From contig USFX01000024.1 in assembly GCA_900553965.1 (NCBI GenBank), positions 1 through 18,730 of the forward strand: a DNA stretch of 18,730 nt. Reading direction: 5' to 3'. The translations under genes and the position numbers were made by a program. Of the stretch, positions 6,708 to 14,134 are shown in pieces (position 1 is the first letter of the stretch; each line of letters begins with the position of its first letter). This DNA is from an uncultured Prevotella sp. (GTDB taxonomy: Bacteria; Bacteroidota; Bacteroidia; Bacteroidales; Bacteroidaceae). The notes below the pieces were generated by a model that was given only the letters and a program-made list of their open reading frames with translations, made no database searches and was not told the origin of the DNA.

Positions 6708-7796
6708 ATGGCAGAACAGGAAGTGACATTGATGAAAGGCAACGAGGCGATAGCCCGTGCTGCCATACGTTGCGGCGTTGACGGATATTTCGGTTACCCG
6801 ATCACGCCCCAAAGTGAAGTAATCGAGACGCTGGCCCTCGACAAACCTTGGGAGACCACCGGCATGGTGGTATTGCAGGCAGAGAGCGAAGTGGCGTCAA
6901 TCAACATGGTCTACGGAGCGGCTGGAGCTGGAAAGCGCGCCATGACATCGTCATCCAGCCCTGGCATCGCACTAATGCAGGAGGGCATCGCCTATATGGC
7001 CGGTGCCGAAATACCAGGAGTTGTGGTCAACGTCCAGCGCGGAGGCCCCGGTCTGGGCACCATCCAACCCTCACAGAGTGACTATTTTCAGGCCACACGC
7101 GGCGGCGGCAACGGCGACTACAACGTGATTGTCCTCGCCCCGTCGTCAGTTCAGGAAATGGCCGATTTCGTCGACCTTGCCTTTGAACTCGCATTCAAAT
7201 ACCGCAATCCGGCAATGATACTGAGCGACGGCGTCATCGGTCAGATGATGGAGCGCGTCGTATTACCTCCCTACAAGCCCCGCCGCACGGAGGAGGAAAT
7301 CAGACGAGAGTGTCCTTGGGCTACAATCGGCCGCACCAAGGACCGCCAACCCAACATCATGACCTCATTGGAACTTAAGCCGGAGGTCATGGAAAAACAC
7401 AACATTCACTTACAGGAGAAGTACAAGAAGATACGCGAGACCGAAGTACGCTATGAGACATGGATGTGCGATGACGCCGACTATGTGATTGTCGCATTCG
7501 GCAGTGCCGCCCGTCTTTCCCAGAAAGCCATTGACATGGCACGTGCTCAGGGATTGCGCGTCGGACTCTTCCGTCCCATAACGCTCTGGCCCTTCCCCAC
7601 CCGCGAAATTGAGAAGATGGCAAAAGGCAGGAAAGGCGTGCTCGTCGTCGAGATCAACGCCGGCCAGATGGTTCAGGACGTACGCCTCGCTATCAACAAC
7701 AACGTGCCTGTCGACCAGTTCGGACGCCTCGGCGGCATTGTTCCGGAGCCTAACGAGATTGTAGACGCCATTCTGAAAATGAAGAATGAAGAATGA
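6708..7796 (+). CDS. vorB: 2-oxoacid:ferredoxin oxidoreductase alpha subunit
   Basis: The 362-residue protein matches the alpha subunit of the four-subunit VOR/KOR enzymes, which oxidatively decarboxylate a 2-oxoacid to an acyl-CoA and reduce ferredoxin. The pyrimidine-binding domain of the thiamine site carries GYPITPQSE (29-37) and the RGGPGLGT loop (111-118). The second domain begins near residue 255 (DADYVIVAFGS, 256-266). Bacteroidales members are usually called VorB, but 2-oxoglutarate use is also possible. The last residues (KMKNEE) and the stop are encoded by a 7-base repeat tract, so the natural C-terminus may have been altered by the repeat. Confidence 0.92.
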   Translation: MAEQEVTLMKGNEAIARAAIRCGVDGYFGYPITPQSEVIETLALDKPWETTGMVVLQAESEVASINMVYGAAGAGKRAMTSSSSPGIALMQEGIAYMAGAEIPGVVVNVQRGGPGLGTIQPSQSDYFQATRGGGNGDYNVIVLAPSSVQEMADFVDLAFELAFKYRNPAMILSDGVIGQMMERVVLPPYKPRRTEEEIRRECPWATIGRTKDRQPNIMTSLELKPEVMEKHNIHLQEKYKKIRETEVRYETWMCDDADYVIVAFGSAARLSQKAIDMARAQGLRVGLFRPITLWPFPTREIEKMAKGRKGVLVVEINAGQMVQDVRLAINNNVPVDQFGRLGGIVPEPNEIVDAILKMKNEE

Positions 7797-7807
7797 AAAA
7801 TGAAGAA
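7774..7807. repeat. TGAARAA 7-base tandem repeat at the 3' end of vorB
   Basis: Units TGAAGAA, TGAAGAA, TGAAAAA, TGAAGAA run from 7780 to 7807, preceded by a partial unit at 7774. Because 7 is not a multiple of 3, TGA occurs in all three frames. The vorB frame stops at 7794-7796, inside the array. Confidence 0.85.
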
Positions 7808-7905
7808 TCTGCTGCCGCCGTTCACTCTGAGCGAAACAATCTTGATATAACAAAAGACCGTTCTTGCAAAGCAATGACAGCGCAGTGCTAAAACAACCAT
7901 AAGTT

Positions 7906-8685
7906 ATGAATACAGAATTTAACGAGATAATTTCTCCGGAAAATTTGGTGTACAAGAAGCCGGAACTGATGAATGAAGTTCCGATGCACTACTGTCCCGG
8001 GTGCAGTCATGGTGTGGTACACAAGTTGATTGGCGAAGTCATTGAGGAGATGGGCATGGAGGAAAAGACCGTCGGCGTCAGCCCTGTCGGTTGTGCCGTC
8101 TTTGCTTACCGCTACTTAGACATCGACTGGCAGGAAGCAGCCCACGGACGTGCTCCTGCCGTAGCCACCGCCATCAAGCGCCTATGGCCCGACCGTCTGG
8201 TATTCACATATCAGGGTGACGGCGACTTGGCCTGTATAGGCACCGCCGAGACCATCCATGCACTCAACCGCGGCGAGAACATCGTCATCATCTTTATCAA
8301 CAACGCCATCTATGGCATGACCGGAGGCCAGATGGCCCCCACCACCCTCTTGGGACAGAAGACAGCCACATGTCCCTACGGACGTGACGCAGCGTTGCAC
8401 GGCTATCCACTGAAGATCACCGAGATTGCCGCCCAATTGGAAGGCACGTGCTATGTCACGCGCCAAAGCGTTGAGACAGTGGCCGCCATACGCAGCACCA
8501 AACGGGCCATACGCAAGGCTTTCGAGGCCTCAATGGCCGGCAAAGGCAGCAGTCTGGTCGAGGTCGTGTCGACGTGCAACAGCGGATGGAAGCTCTCACC
8601 CATTAAGGCCAACGAATGGATGAAGGAACACATGTTCCCGTTCTATCCGAAAGGTGACTTAAAGGATACGTTAACCGGGGAGTAA
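7906..8685 (+). CDS. vorA: 2-oxoacid:ferredoxin oxidoreductase beta subunit
   Basis: This 259-residue subunit binds thiamine pyrophosphate. YCPGCSHG (29-36) begins the family signature. GDGD (104-107) and NNAIYGMTGGQMAPTT (132-147) form the Mg/diphosphate site. The protein pairs with the alpha subunit to make the active site. It starts 109 bases after vorB, an unusually wide gap in this otherwise packed gene set; the gap contains the end of the 7-base repeat and about 98 bases of non-coding DNA without a visible promoter. Confidence 0.92.
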   Translation: MNTEFNEIISPENLVYKKPELMNEVPMHYCPGCSHGVVHKLIGEVIEEMGMEEKTVGVSPVGCAVFAYRYLDIDWQEAAHGRAPAVATAIKRLWPDRLVFTYQGDGDLACIGTAETIHALNRGENIVIIFINNAIYGMTGGQMAPTTLLGQKTATCPYGRDAALHGYPLKITEIAAQLEGTCYVTRQSVETVAAIRSTKRAIRKAFEASMAGKGSSLVEVVSTCNSGWKLSPIKANEWMKEHMFPFYPKGDLKDTLTGE

Positions 8686-8723
8686 ACGCTCCTCTAACTC
8701 CAAAACAAAGAACACATACTACT

Positions 8724-9266
8724 ATGGAGAAAGAAATAATAATCGCAGGTTTCGGCGGTCAAGGTGTCCTTTCGATGGGCAAAATCTTGGCCTACTCCGG
8801 TCTGATGGAAGACAAGGAGGTCACATGGATGCCGGCATACGGACCCGAGCAGCGCGGTGGAACGGCCAACGTGACGGTCATCGTGAGCGACGAGCGCATC
8901 TCGTCCCCCATCCTCAGCAGCTACGACATTGCCATCGTGCTCAACCAACCGTCTCTCGAAAAGTTCGAACCGAAAGTGAAACCGGGTGGCATACTCATAT
9001 ACGACGGCTACGGGATTATCAATCCGCCGACGCGAAAGGACATAACCGTCTATCGCGTCGACGCAATGGACAAAGCTGCCGAGATGAAAAACAGCAAGAT
9101 CTTCAATATGATTGTGCTTGGCGGACTGCTCAAAGTATGCCCTGTCGTGAGCCATGCCGGCATGGAAAAAGCCCTCTACAAGACACTTCCCGAACGCCAC
9201 CACGGCCTCATCCCCCTGAACATGCAGGCGTTGGAAGAGGGCGGAAAGATCATAACATTGGAATAA
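8724..9266 (+). CDS. vorC: 2-oxoacid:ferredoxin oxidoreductase gamma subunit
   Basis: The 180-residue protein has the family's opening motif AGFGGQGVLSMGKILA (8-23) and matches the gamma subunit, which contributes to CoA binding in the pyruvate/2-oxoacid ferredoxin oxidoreductase group. It starts 38 bases after vorA and is the last gene before a terminator, closing the vorDBAC set. Confidence 0.92.
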   Translation: MEKEIIIAGFGGQGVLSMGKILAYSGLMEDKEVTWMPAYGPEQRGGTANVTVIVSDERISSPILSSYDIAIVLNQPSLEKFEPKVKPGGILIYDGYGIINPPTRKDITVYRVDAMDKAAEMKNSKIFNMIVLGGLLKVCPVVSHAGMEKALYKTLPERHHGLIPLNMQALEEGGKIITLE

Positions 9267-9289
9267 TAACGACAAGAATACCTCCTTTT

Positions 9290-9349
9290 AGGAATTGGAC
9301 ATTGTTTGAGTTTTCTTTTTGGAAACCAGCAATGTCCAATTCCTTTTTT
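9290..9349 (+). terminator. Terminator of the folD-vor gene set
   Basis: AGGAATTGGACATTG (9290-9304) is exactly complementary to 9330-9344, with a 25-base loop, followed by a T-run to 9349. The sequence AGGAATTGGA also occurs in the 40-bp inverted repeat at the start of the window. Confidence 0.8.
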
Positions 9350-9415
9350 GTTCCCAACTGCCAGATTTCGATGTTAAATATCGTTATCCGCTCTATCGGT
9401 ATAACAAAATATGAC

Positions 9416-9423
9416 TACCTTTG
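9416..9423 (+). promoter_or_regulatory. Probable -7 element of the MATE transporter promoter
   Basis: TACCTTTG fits the Bacteroidota -7 consensus exactly. No clear TTTG lies at the usual distance upstream. The leader to the ATG would be about 65 bases. Confidence 0.55.
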
Positions 9424-9494
9424 CAGTCCTCTATCCGGAGATGCTACGGACTGGCACCTATTAATGCACCATTTTTATACTATACCTAAAGATT

Positions 9495-10847
9495 ATGTTT
9501 TTTGCTAAATACAAAGATCAATACCGGCAGAATCTGATGCTGGCATTGCCCGTGATGCTCACACAACTGGGACAGATGACCACACAGATGGCCGACAACC
9601 TGATGGTGGGAAACTACGGCGGGACCAATCCCGTGCCGCTGGCTGCCGTGTCGTTCGGCGGTTCCGTCTCGTTCATATTCTTCATCGCGTCCATCGGCGT
9701 GGCCCTCGGACTTACACCGCTCGTCGGCGAGCTATACGTCAGGGGCGAGCACAAGCGTTCGGCCGCACTGCTCCACAACGGCATACTCTTCTATGTCCTA
9801 CTGGGCTTCATCTGCTCCGCCGCACAATATGCCGCGATACCGCTGATGAGCCACATGGGACAACCGGACGAAGTCGTCACGATGGCCATACCTTACTATA
9901 AGATGCTGCTCGTCAGCATGCCGTTCGTGATGCTCTTCTTCGCCTTCAAACAGTTTCTTGAAGGCGTGGGCAACACAAAGGTGGAGATGGTCGTGACCAT
10001 CATTGCCAACGCCGTCAACATAGCCCTCAACTGGGTGCTCATCTTCGGCCGCATGGGCTTCGACGAGATGGGAGCCACCGGAGCCGGAGTGTCAACGCTG
10101 ACGGCGCGCATCCTCGCCTCCATACTCATCGTCGGCTGGTTTGCCAGCCGCCCTGTCTACCGTCCCTACCTCAGCGGCTTCTCCCTCCGACGCTGGTCAT
10201 GGACGACCATCCGCAAACTGATAAGGATGGGCATGCCCATATCGGCACAGGCATTCACGGAGTCGTCGGCCTTCGTCGGGACGAGCATCATGATGGGATG
10301 GTTAGGCACGGAAGCGCTCAGCGCGAACCACATTTCCATCACCGTGAGCAACTGTTCGTTCATGATCGTGATGGCCATAGGCGCCGCCACGACCATCCGC
10401 GTGTCCCACTGCTACGGCATGCGCGACATTCCGCAACTGTCACTGACCATCAAGGCGTCCTACCATCTTGTGCTGTTGTGGAACGCCATTGCCGCCGTCA
10501 CGTTCATATCGCTGCGCTTCGCCATTCCGGCCATGTTCACCCAGAACGCCGAGGTCATCTCCATCACGGCCTCGTTGCTCATCTATGCCGCCATGTACCA
10601 GCTGTCCGACGGCCTACAGCATGTCTCCGCCGGAGCGCTCCGCGGCATTCAGGACGTCAAGATTATCATGCCCATTGCCGTCATGGCCTATTGGATGCTC
10701 AATCTGCCGGTGGGCTACCTGCTAGCTTTCCACTGCGGTATGGGCCCCGACGGGCTCTTCGCCGGATATGTCTTCGGGCTTTCTGCCGCAGCCGTGCTGA
10801 TGATTGCGAGAATAAGAAAGAAGATAAGGATTTTGCGGACGGCCTGA
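9495..10847 (+). CDS. MATE-family multidrug/sodium antiporter
   Basis: The 450-residue protein has about twelve hydrophobic segments in two similar halves, as expected for MATE exporters. The first half starts LALPVMLTQLGQMTTQMADNLMVG style, with the conserved ADNLMVG (29-36 region) of transmembrane helix 1. The second half starts near residue 235 (IRKLIRMGMPISAQAF). MATE proteins use sodium or proton gradients to expel cationic compounds. It resembles the NorM/DinF-like members common in Bacteroidales. It stands alone between a terminator upstream and a shared terminator downstream. Its substrate cannot be predicted. Confidence 0.9.
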   Translation: MFFAKYKDQYRQNLMLALPVMLTQLGQMTTQMADNLMVGNYGGTNPVPLAAVSFGGSVSFIFFIASIGVALGLTPLVGELYVRGEHKRSAALLHNGILFYVLLGFICSAAQYAAIPLMSHMGQPDEVVTMAIPYYKMLLVSMPFVMLFFAFKQFLEGVGNTKVEMVVTIIANAVNIALNWVLIFGRMGFDEMGATGAGVSTLTARILASILIVGWFASRPVYRPYLSGFSLRRWSWTTIRKLIRMGMPISAQAFTESSAFVGTSIMMGWLGTEALSANHISITVSNCSFMIVMAIGAATTIRVSHCYGMRDIPQLSLTIKASYHLVLLWNAIAAVTFISLRFAIPAMFTQNAEVISITASLLIYAAMYQLSDGLQHVSAGALRGIQDVKIIMPIAVMAYWMLNLPVGYLLAFHCGMGPDGLFAGYVFGLSAAAVLMIARIRKKIRILRTA

Positions 10848-10861
10848 ATCAGGGCAAAACA

Positions 10862-10928
10862 AAAACCGGCCGATACGTCAATGTGACCCGTTTTTCAGTC
10901 ACGTTGGCGTATCGGCCGGTTTCTGTTT
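10862..10928. terminator. Two-way terminator shared by the MATE gene and the aromatic operon
   Basis: Bases 10862-10886 pair with 10897-10921 over 25 bp, with a 10-base loop. In plus-strand RNA the two imperfect positions are U-G pairs, while in minus-strand RNA they are A-C mismatches. Both sides have T-rich tails (TTTCTGTTTT on plus; GGTTTTGTTTT on minus), so it can end both converging transcripts. Confidence 0.88.
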
Positions 10929-10939
10929 TACCCTCACCG

Positions 10940-11734
10940 TCATTTGATTGTGTCGATGTCGCGCTTCACGTTGTTGCGTATCTTGGTCAGATATGCTTTC
11001 ATGCCCTCAGCGTCCTTGCTGCCGATGATGTCCAGCAGGTCTTTCAGCTCGTTGCGGATCTGCTCCACCTGCTCGCCGGTATATGGGTTGAAGAGTATCT
11101 CCTGAAGCAGGAAATCGTCTTCGCTGAGCACACCCTTGGCTATCTTCAGGTGGCGCTTGAACGTCGTTCCGGGCGCGTCCTGATGCTTCATGACCGCCGC
11201 AAAGACGAAAGTGCTCACGAAGGGGATGCTCAGGGAGTAAGCCACGGTGCGGTCGTGCTCCTCAAAGGTGTACTCGTAGATGTTCAGTCCCAGTTTTGAA
11301 TAAAGGTCCTTGAAGAAAATCCGGCCCATATAGTCGCCCTCGCTGATGATGATGGCGTTCTCTTCGCTGAGCTGCTGAAGATTGGCGAAGGTCGGTCCGA
11401 ACATCGGGTGTGTCGATACGTAGCGGTGGCCGCTCTGCTCGTAGAAATCCTTCAGCCCCGTCTTGACGGACGATATGTCGCTGATGATGCAGTCGGCTGG
11501 AAGATACGGCATGACTTCACGGAAGGCGGCGATGGTATATTTGACCGTAACGGCGTTGATGACAAGCTCCGGACGGAACTCCCTTATCTCGTCAAGCGTG
11601 GTCAGCCGCTGGCAGTTGTACGTGAAACGCATCCGCTTCGGGTCTTTCTCGAAGACAGCCGTCTCGTGGTCGAAGCTGAGCAGGTCGAGGAAGAAACTGC
11701 CCATCTTGCCTGCTCCCAATACTAATATTCTCAT
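10940..11734 (-). CDS. tyrA: Prephenate dehydrogenase TyrA
   Basis: The 264-residue enzyme oxidatively decarboxylates prephenate to 4-hydroxyphenylpyruvate, the precursor of tyrosine. The NAD-binding Rossmann motif GAGKMG is at residues 7-12. SDISSVK (85-91) and STHPMFGP (107-114), with the conserved active-site His 109, are family signatures, and EEHD (158-161) follows. It is the last gene of the aromatic operon, 29 bases after the DAHP synthase-chorismate mutase gene. There is no added chorismate mutase or ACT domain, unlike the longer enteric and Bacillus versions. Confidence 0.92.
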   Translation of the reverse strand: MRILVLGAGKMGSFFLDLLSFDHETAVFEKDPKRMRFTYNCQRLTTLDEIREFRPELVINAVTVKYTIAAFREVMPYLPADCIISDISSVKTGLKDFYEQSGHRYVSTHPMFGPTFANLQQLSEENAIIISEGDYMGRIFFKDLYSKLGLNIYEYTFEEHDRTVAYSLSIPFVSTFVFAAVMKHQDAPGTTFKRHLKIAKGVLSEDDFLLQEILFNPYTGEQVEQIRNELKDLLDIIGSKDAEGMKAYLTKIRNNVKRDIDTIK

Positions 11735-11763
11735 TGTAACCTAATGGTTAAGTTAAGAACTCT

Positions 11764-12828
11764 TCACTTGTTTATGATCTCCATCTGCTGACGCACGGAC
11801 TCTTCGTGTATCTCTTCAAACACGCTCTTCACGAAATCGGCATCCATACCGCAGAGAGAACCCTGCGCCCCGCGCTTGTCAAGTATCTCGTTATAACGTG
11901 TGGTCTGCAGAACGGTCATGTTGTGCTCCTTCTTATACTGTCCGATCTCGCGGCAGACGCGCATGCGCTTCGACAACAGTTCCATCAGTTGGTTGTCCAG
12001 TTCGTCAATCTGCTTGCGCAACTGGACGATACCTTCCGTCGTGACAGCCTTGTCACGCACGACGAGCAAGCTCAGGATATAGTCGAGCACGTCGGGCGTC
12101 ACCTGCTGCTTGGCGTCACTCCATGCGCAATCCGGATTGCAGTGGCTCTCGACGATGAGCCCGTCGAAACCGAGATCCATCGCCTGTTGGCAGAGCGGGG
12201 CCACCAGTTCGCGGCTGCCTCCGATGTGGCTCGGGTCGCAGAAGACGGGGAGTCCGGGGATGCGGCGGTGCAGCTCGATGGGTATCTGCCACATGGGCAG
12301 GTTGCGGTAGATCTTCTTGTCGTAGCTCGAAAAGCCGCGGTGGATGGCTCCGAGACGCTTTATGCCGGCCTGATTGATGCGCTCCAGCGCTCCGATCCAC
12401 AGTTCGAGATCGGGGTTGACGGGATTTTTCACGAGCACGGGGACATCGGCTCCCTTCAGCGAGTCGGCCAAAGCCTGCATGGCGAATGGATTGGCCGACG
12501 TGCGAGCGCCCACCCAAAGTATGTCCATTCCGTATTTCAGAGCCAGTTCGACATGTTCGGGCGTGGCCACTTCTGTCGAGATGAGCATGCCCGTCTCCTT
12601 CTTGACACGGGCCATCCACGGCAGTGCCTTCTCGCCATTGCCTTCAAATCCGCCCGGCTTCGTGCGCGGTTTCCACACTCCGGCACGGAATATGTGGCAA
12701 CCTTTGTCTGCCAACTGTTGTGCCGTTGTCATCACTTGCTCTTCTGTCTCGGCCGAGCATGGGCCTGCTATCACATACGGGCGCTCGTTGTCGCTCGGAA
12801 GTTGGAGTTTCTCTAATTCAAGTTCCAT
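11764..12828 (-). CDS. Bifunctional DAHP synthase/chorismate mutase (DAHPS N-terminal)
   Basis: In 354 residues this protein joins the first enzyme of the shikimate pathway to chorismate mutase. The DAHP synthase part (about 1-255) has AGPCSAET (21-28), RAGVWKPRTKPGG (48-60), WVGARTSANPF (105-115), VKNPVNPD (133-140), AIHRGFSSYD (161-170) and CDPSHIGGSRE (197-207). The AroQ-type mutase part (about 265-354) has R271, R288, K299 or K300, R311, E314 and Q348 in the expected pattern. The mutase at the C-terminus is the inverse of the Bacillus order. The Porphyromonas gingivalis enzyme of this type is known to be inhibited by prephenate through its mutase domain. Here such feedback would act beside leader-peptide attenuation. 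It converts PEP and erythrose 4-phosphate to DAHP, and chorismate to prephenate. Confidence 0.95.
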   Translation of the reverse strand: MELELEKLQLPSDNERPYVIAGPCSAETEEQVMTTAQQLADKGCHIFRAGVWKPRTKPGGFEGNGEKALPWMARVKKETGMLISTEVATPEHVELALKYGMDILWVGARTSANPFAMQALADSLKGADVPVLVKNPVNPDLELWIGALERINQAGIKRLGAIHRGFSSYDKKIYRNLPMWQIPIELHRRIPGLPVFCDPSHIGGSRELVAPLCQQAMDLGFDGLIVESHCNPDCAWSDAKQQVTPDVLDYILSLLVVRDKAVTTEGIVQLRKQIDELDNQLMELLSKRMRVCREIGQYKKEHNMTVLQTTRYNEILDKRGAQGSLCGMDADFVKSVFEEIHEESVRQQMEIINK

Positions 12829-12928
12829 AGTTATTTCATTTTTTTGTTTTCTTATTTTTATGGGAGAGATGGGGAGGGATGGGACATTGCGAAAAGCCTT
12901 CGGGCATAATCAATCCACACTCATCAAT

Positions 12929-14134
12929 CTACTGCAGCCCTCCCCCTTTGGGGGAGTTGGAGAGGGCTTTTATCCTCACGAGAGCCTCCTCCAGCTTCTC
13001 TTCCTTGGCACAGAGCGATATGCGGATGTAGCGCTCGCCGTTGCTTCCGAAGATAAATCCGGGCGTTATGAAGACACGGGCTTCGTGGAGTATGCGTTCG
13101 GTGAGGTCCTCCGCATTATTATATGTGTCGGGGATGCGGCCCCAGAGGAACATTCCCACCTGAGTCGGGTCGTATGTACAGCCCAGCACACGCATTATCT
13201 CCTCGGCATAGCGACGGCGGCGCGAGTAGGTGACGATGTTGGCCTCTCGGTGCCACTCGTCGCTGTTGGCGTATGCCTCGGCGGCAGCGAGCTGCAGTCC
13301 GCGGAACGTTCCGCTGTCGATGTTGCTCTTTATCTTGAGTATCCAGCTGATGAACGTGGCGTTTGACGCGCACATTCCCACGCGCCAGCCGGGCATGTTG
13401 TGGCTCTTGGACATCGAGTTGAACTCGATGCTGCAGTCCTTGGCGCCAGGAATCTGGAGCAGCGACATGGGATTGTCGTTGAGGATAAACGAATAAGGAT
13501 TGTCGTTTACGACGACTATACCGTGGCGACGGGCGAAGTCGACAAGCCTTTCGTAGGTCTCGCGACGGGCGTTTCCGCCCGTGGGCATGTTCGGGTAGTT
13601 GGTCCACATCAGTCGGACGCGGCTCAGGTCCATCCTCTCCAGCTCGTCGAAGTCGGGCTGCCAGCCGTTGTCCTCACGCAGATTGTAGTTGACCACATGA
13701 GCGCCGAGTATCTTGCTGAGCGACGTGTACGTGGGATATCCGGGGTTGGGCACGAGCACCTCCTCGCCGGGATTGACGAAAGCGAGCGTCACGTGGAGTA
13801 TGCCCTCCTTGGAACCGATGAGCGGCTGTATCTCCGTGGCTGCGTCAAGCTCCACGCCATACCATCGCTTGTAAAATCCGGCCATAGCCTGCCGCAATTC
13901 GGGCGTGCCCGATGTGGGCTGATAGCCGTGGCTGTCTGCACGGCGGGCCACGTCGCAGAGCGTCTCGACGGTCTTCTCCGACGGCGGCATGTCGGGACTG
14001 CCTATGGCCAGACTGATGATGTCGCGGCCTTCGGCGTTCATCCGTGCGACCTCCTTCAGTTTGCGGCTGAAGTAATATTCGCTCACGAGCGAAAGCCGAT
14101 TGGCCGGTTGTATGCTATTCTGATTGTTTTCCAT
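12929..14134 (-). CDS. Class I/II aminotransferase of the aromatic operon
   Basis: The 401-residue PLP enzyme shows NYPNMPTG (179-186), NDNPY (210-214, with the PLP-ring Asp 211 and Tyr 214), SMSKSHNMPGWR (240-251) with the Schiff-base Lys 243, and the carboxylate-binding R371. By context it should transaminate phenylpyruvate and 4-hydroxyphenylpyruvate to Phe and Tyr; use of other 2-oxoacids is not excluded. Its start lies inside pheA (20-base overlap), implying translational coupling. The last residues (NSPKGGGLQ) are encoded by a GC-rich palindromic repeat, so the true conserved protein probably ends near residue 390. Confidence 0.92.
   Translation of the reverse strand: MENNQNSIQPANRLSLVSEYYFSRKLKEVARMNAEGRDIISLAIGSPDMPPSEKTVETLCDVARRADSHGYQPTSGTPELRQAMAGFYKRWYGVELDAATEIQPLIGSKEGILHVTLAFVNPGEEVLVPNPGYPTYTSLSKILGAHVVNYNLREDNGWQPDFDELERMDLSRVRLMWTNYPNMPTGGNARRETYERLVDFARRHGIVVVNDNPYSFILNDNPMSLLQIPGAKDCSIEFNSMSKSHNMPGWRVGMCASNATFISWILKIKSNIDSGTFRGLQLAAAEAYANSDEWHREANIVTYSRRRRYAEEIMRVLGCTYDPTQVGMFLWGRIPDTYNNAEDLTERILHEARVFITPGFIFGSNGERYIRISLCAKEEKLEEALVRIKALSNSPKGGGLQ
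12936..12968. repeat. GC-rich palindromic repeat at the 3' end of the aminotransferase gene
   Basis: AGCCCT (12936-12941) and AGGGCT (12963-12968) frame an inner stem CTCCCCC (12940-12946)/GGGGGAG (12950-12956) around TTT. The element overlaps the coding sequence. From memory, similar CCCTCCCCCTTTGGGGGAG sequences recur in Prevotella and Bacteroides genomes; I could not check this. Confidence 0.6.

Noticed and set aside
10199..11299. Open frame of 366 codons on the plus strand
   Set aside because: It runs out of frame through the MATE gene, through the terminator hairpin and antisense to tyrA; His/Arg-rich low-quality translation.
11806..12816. Long open frame (336 codons) on the plus strand
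   Set aside because: It is antisense to the clear DAHP synthase-chorismate mutase gene and has no recognisable protein features; a shadow of codon bias.
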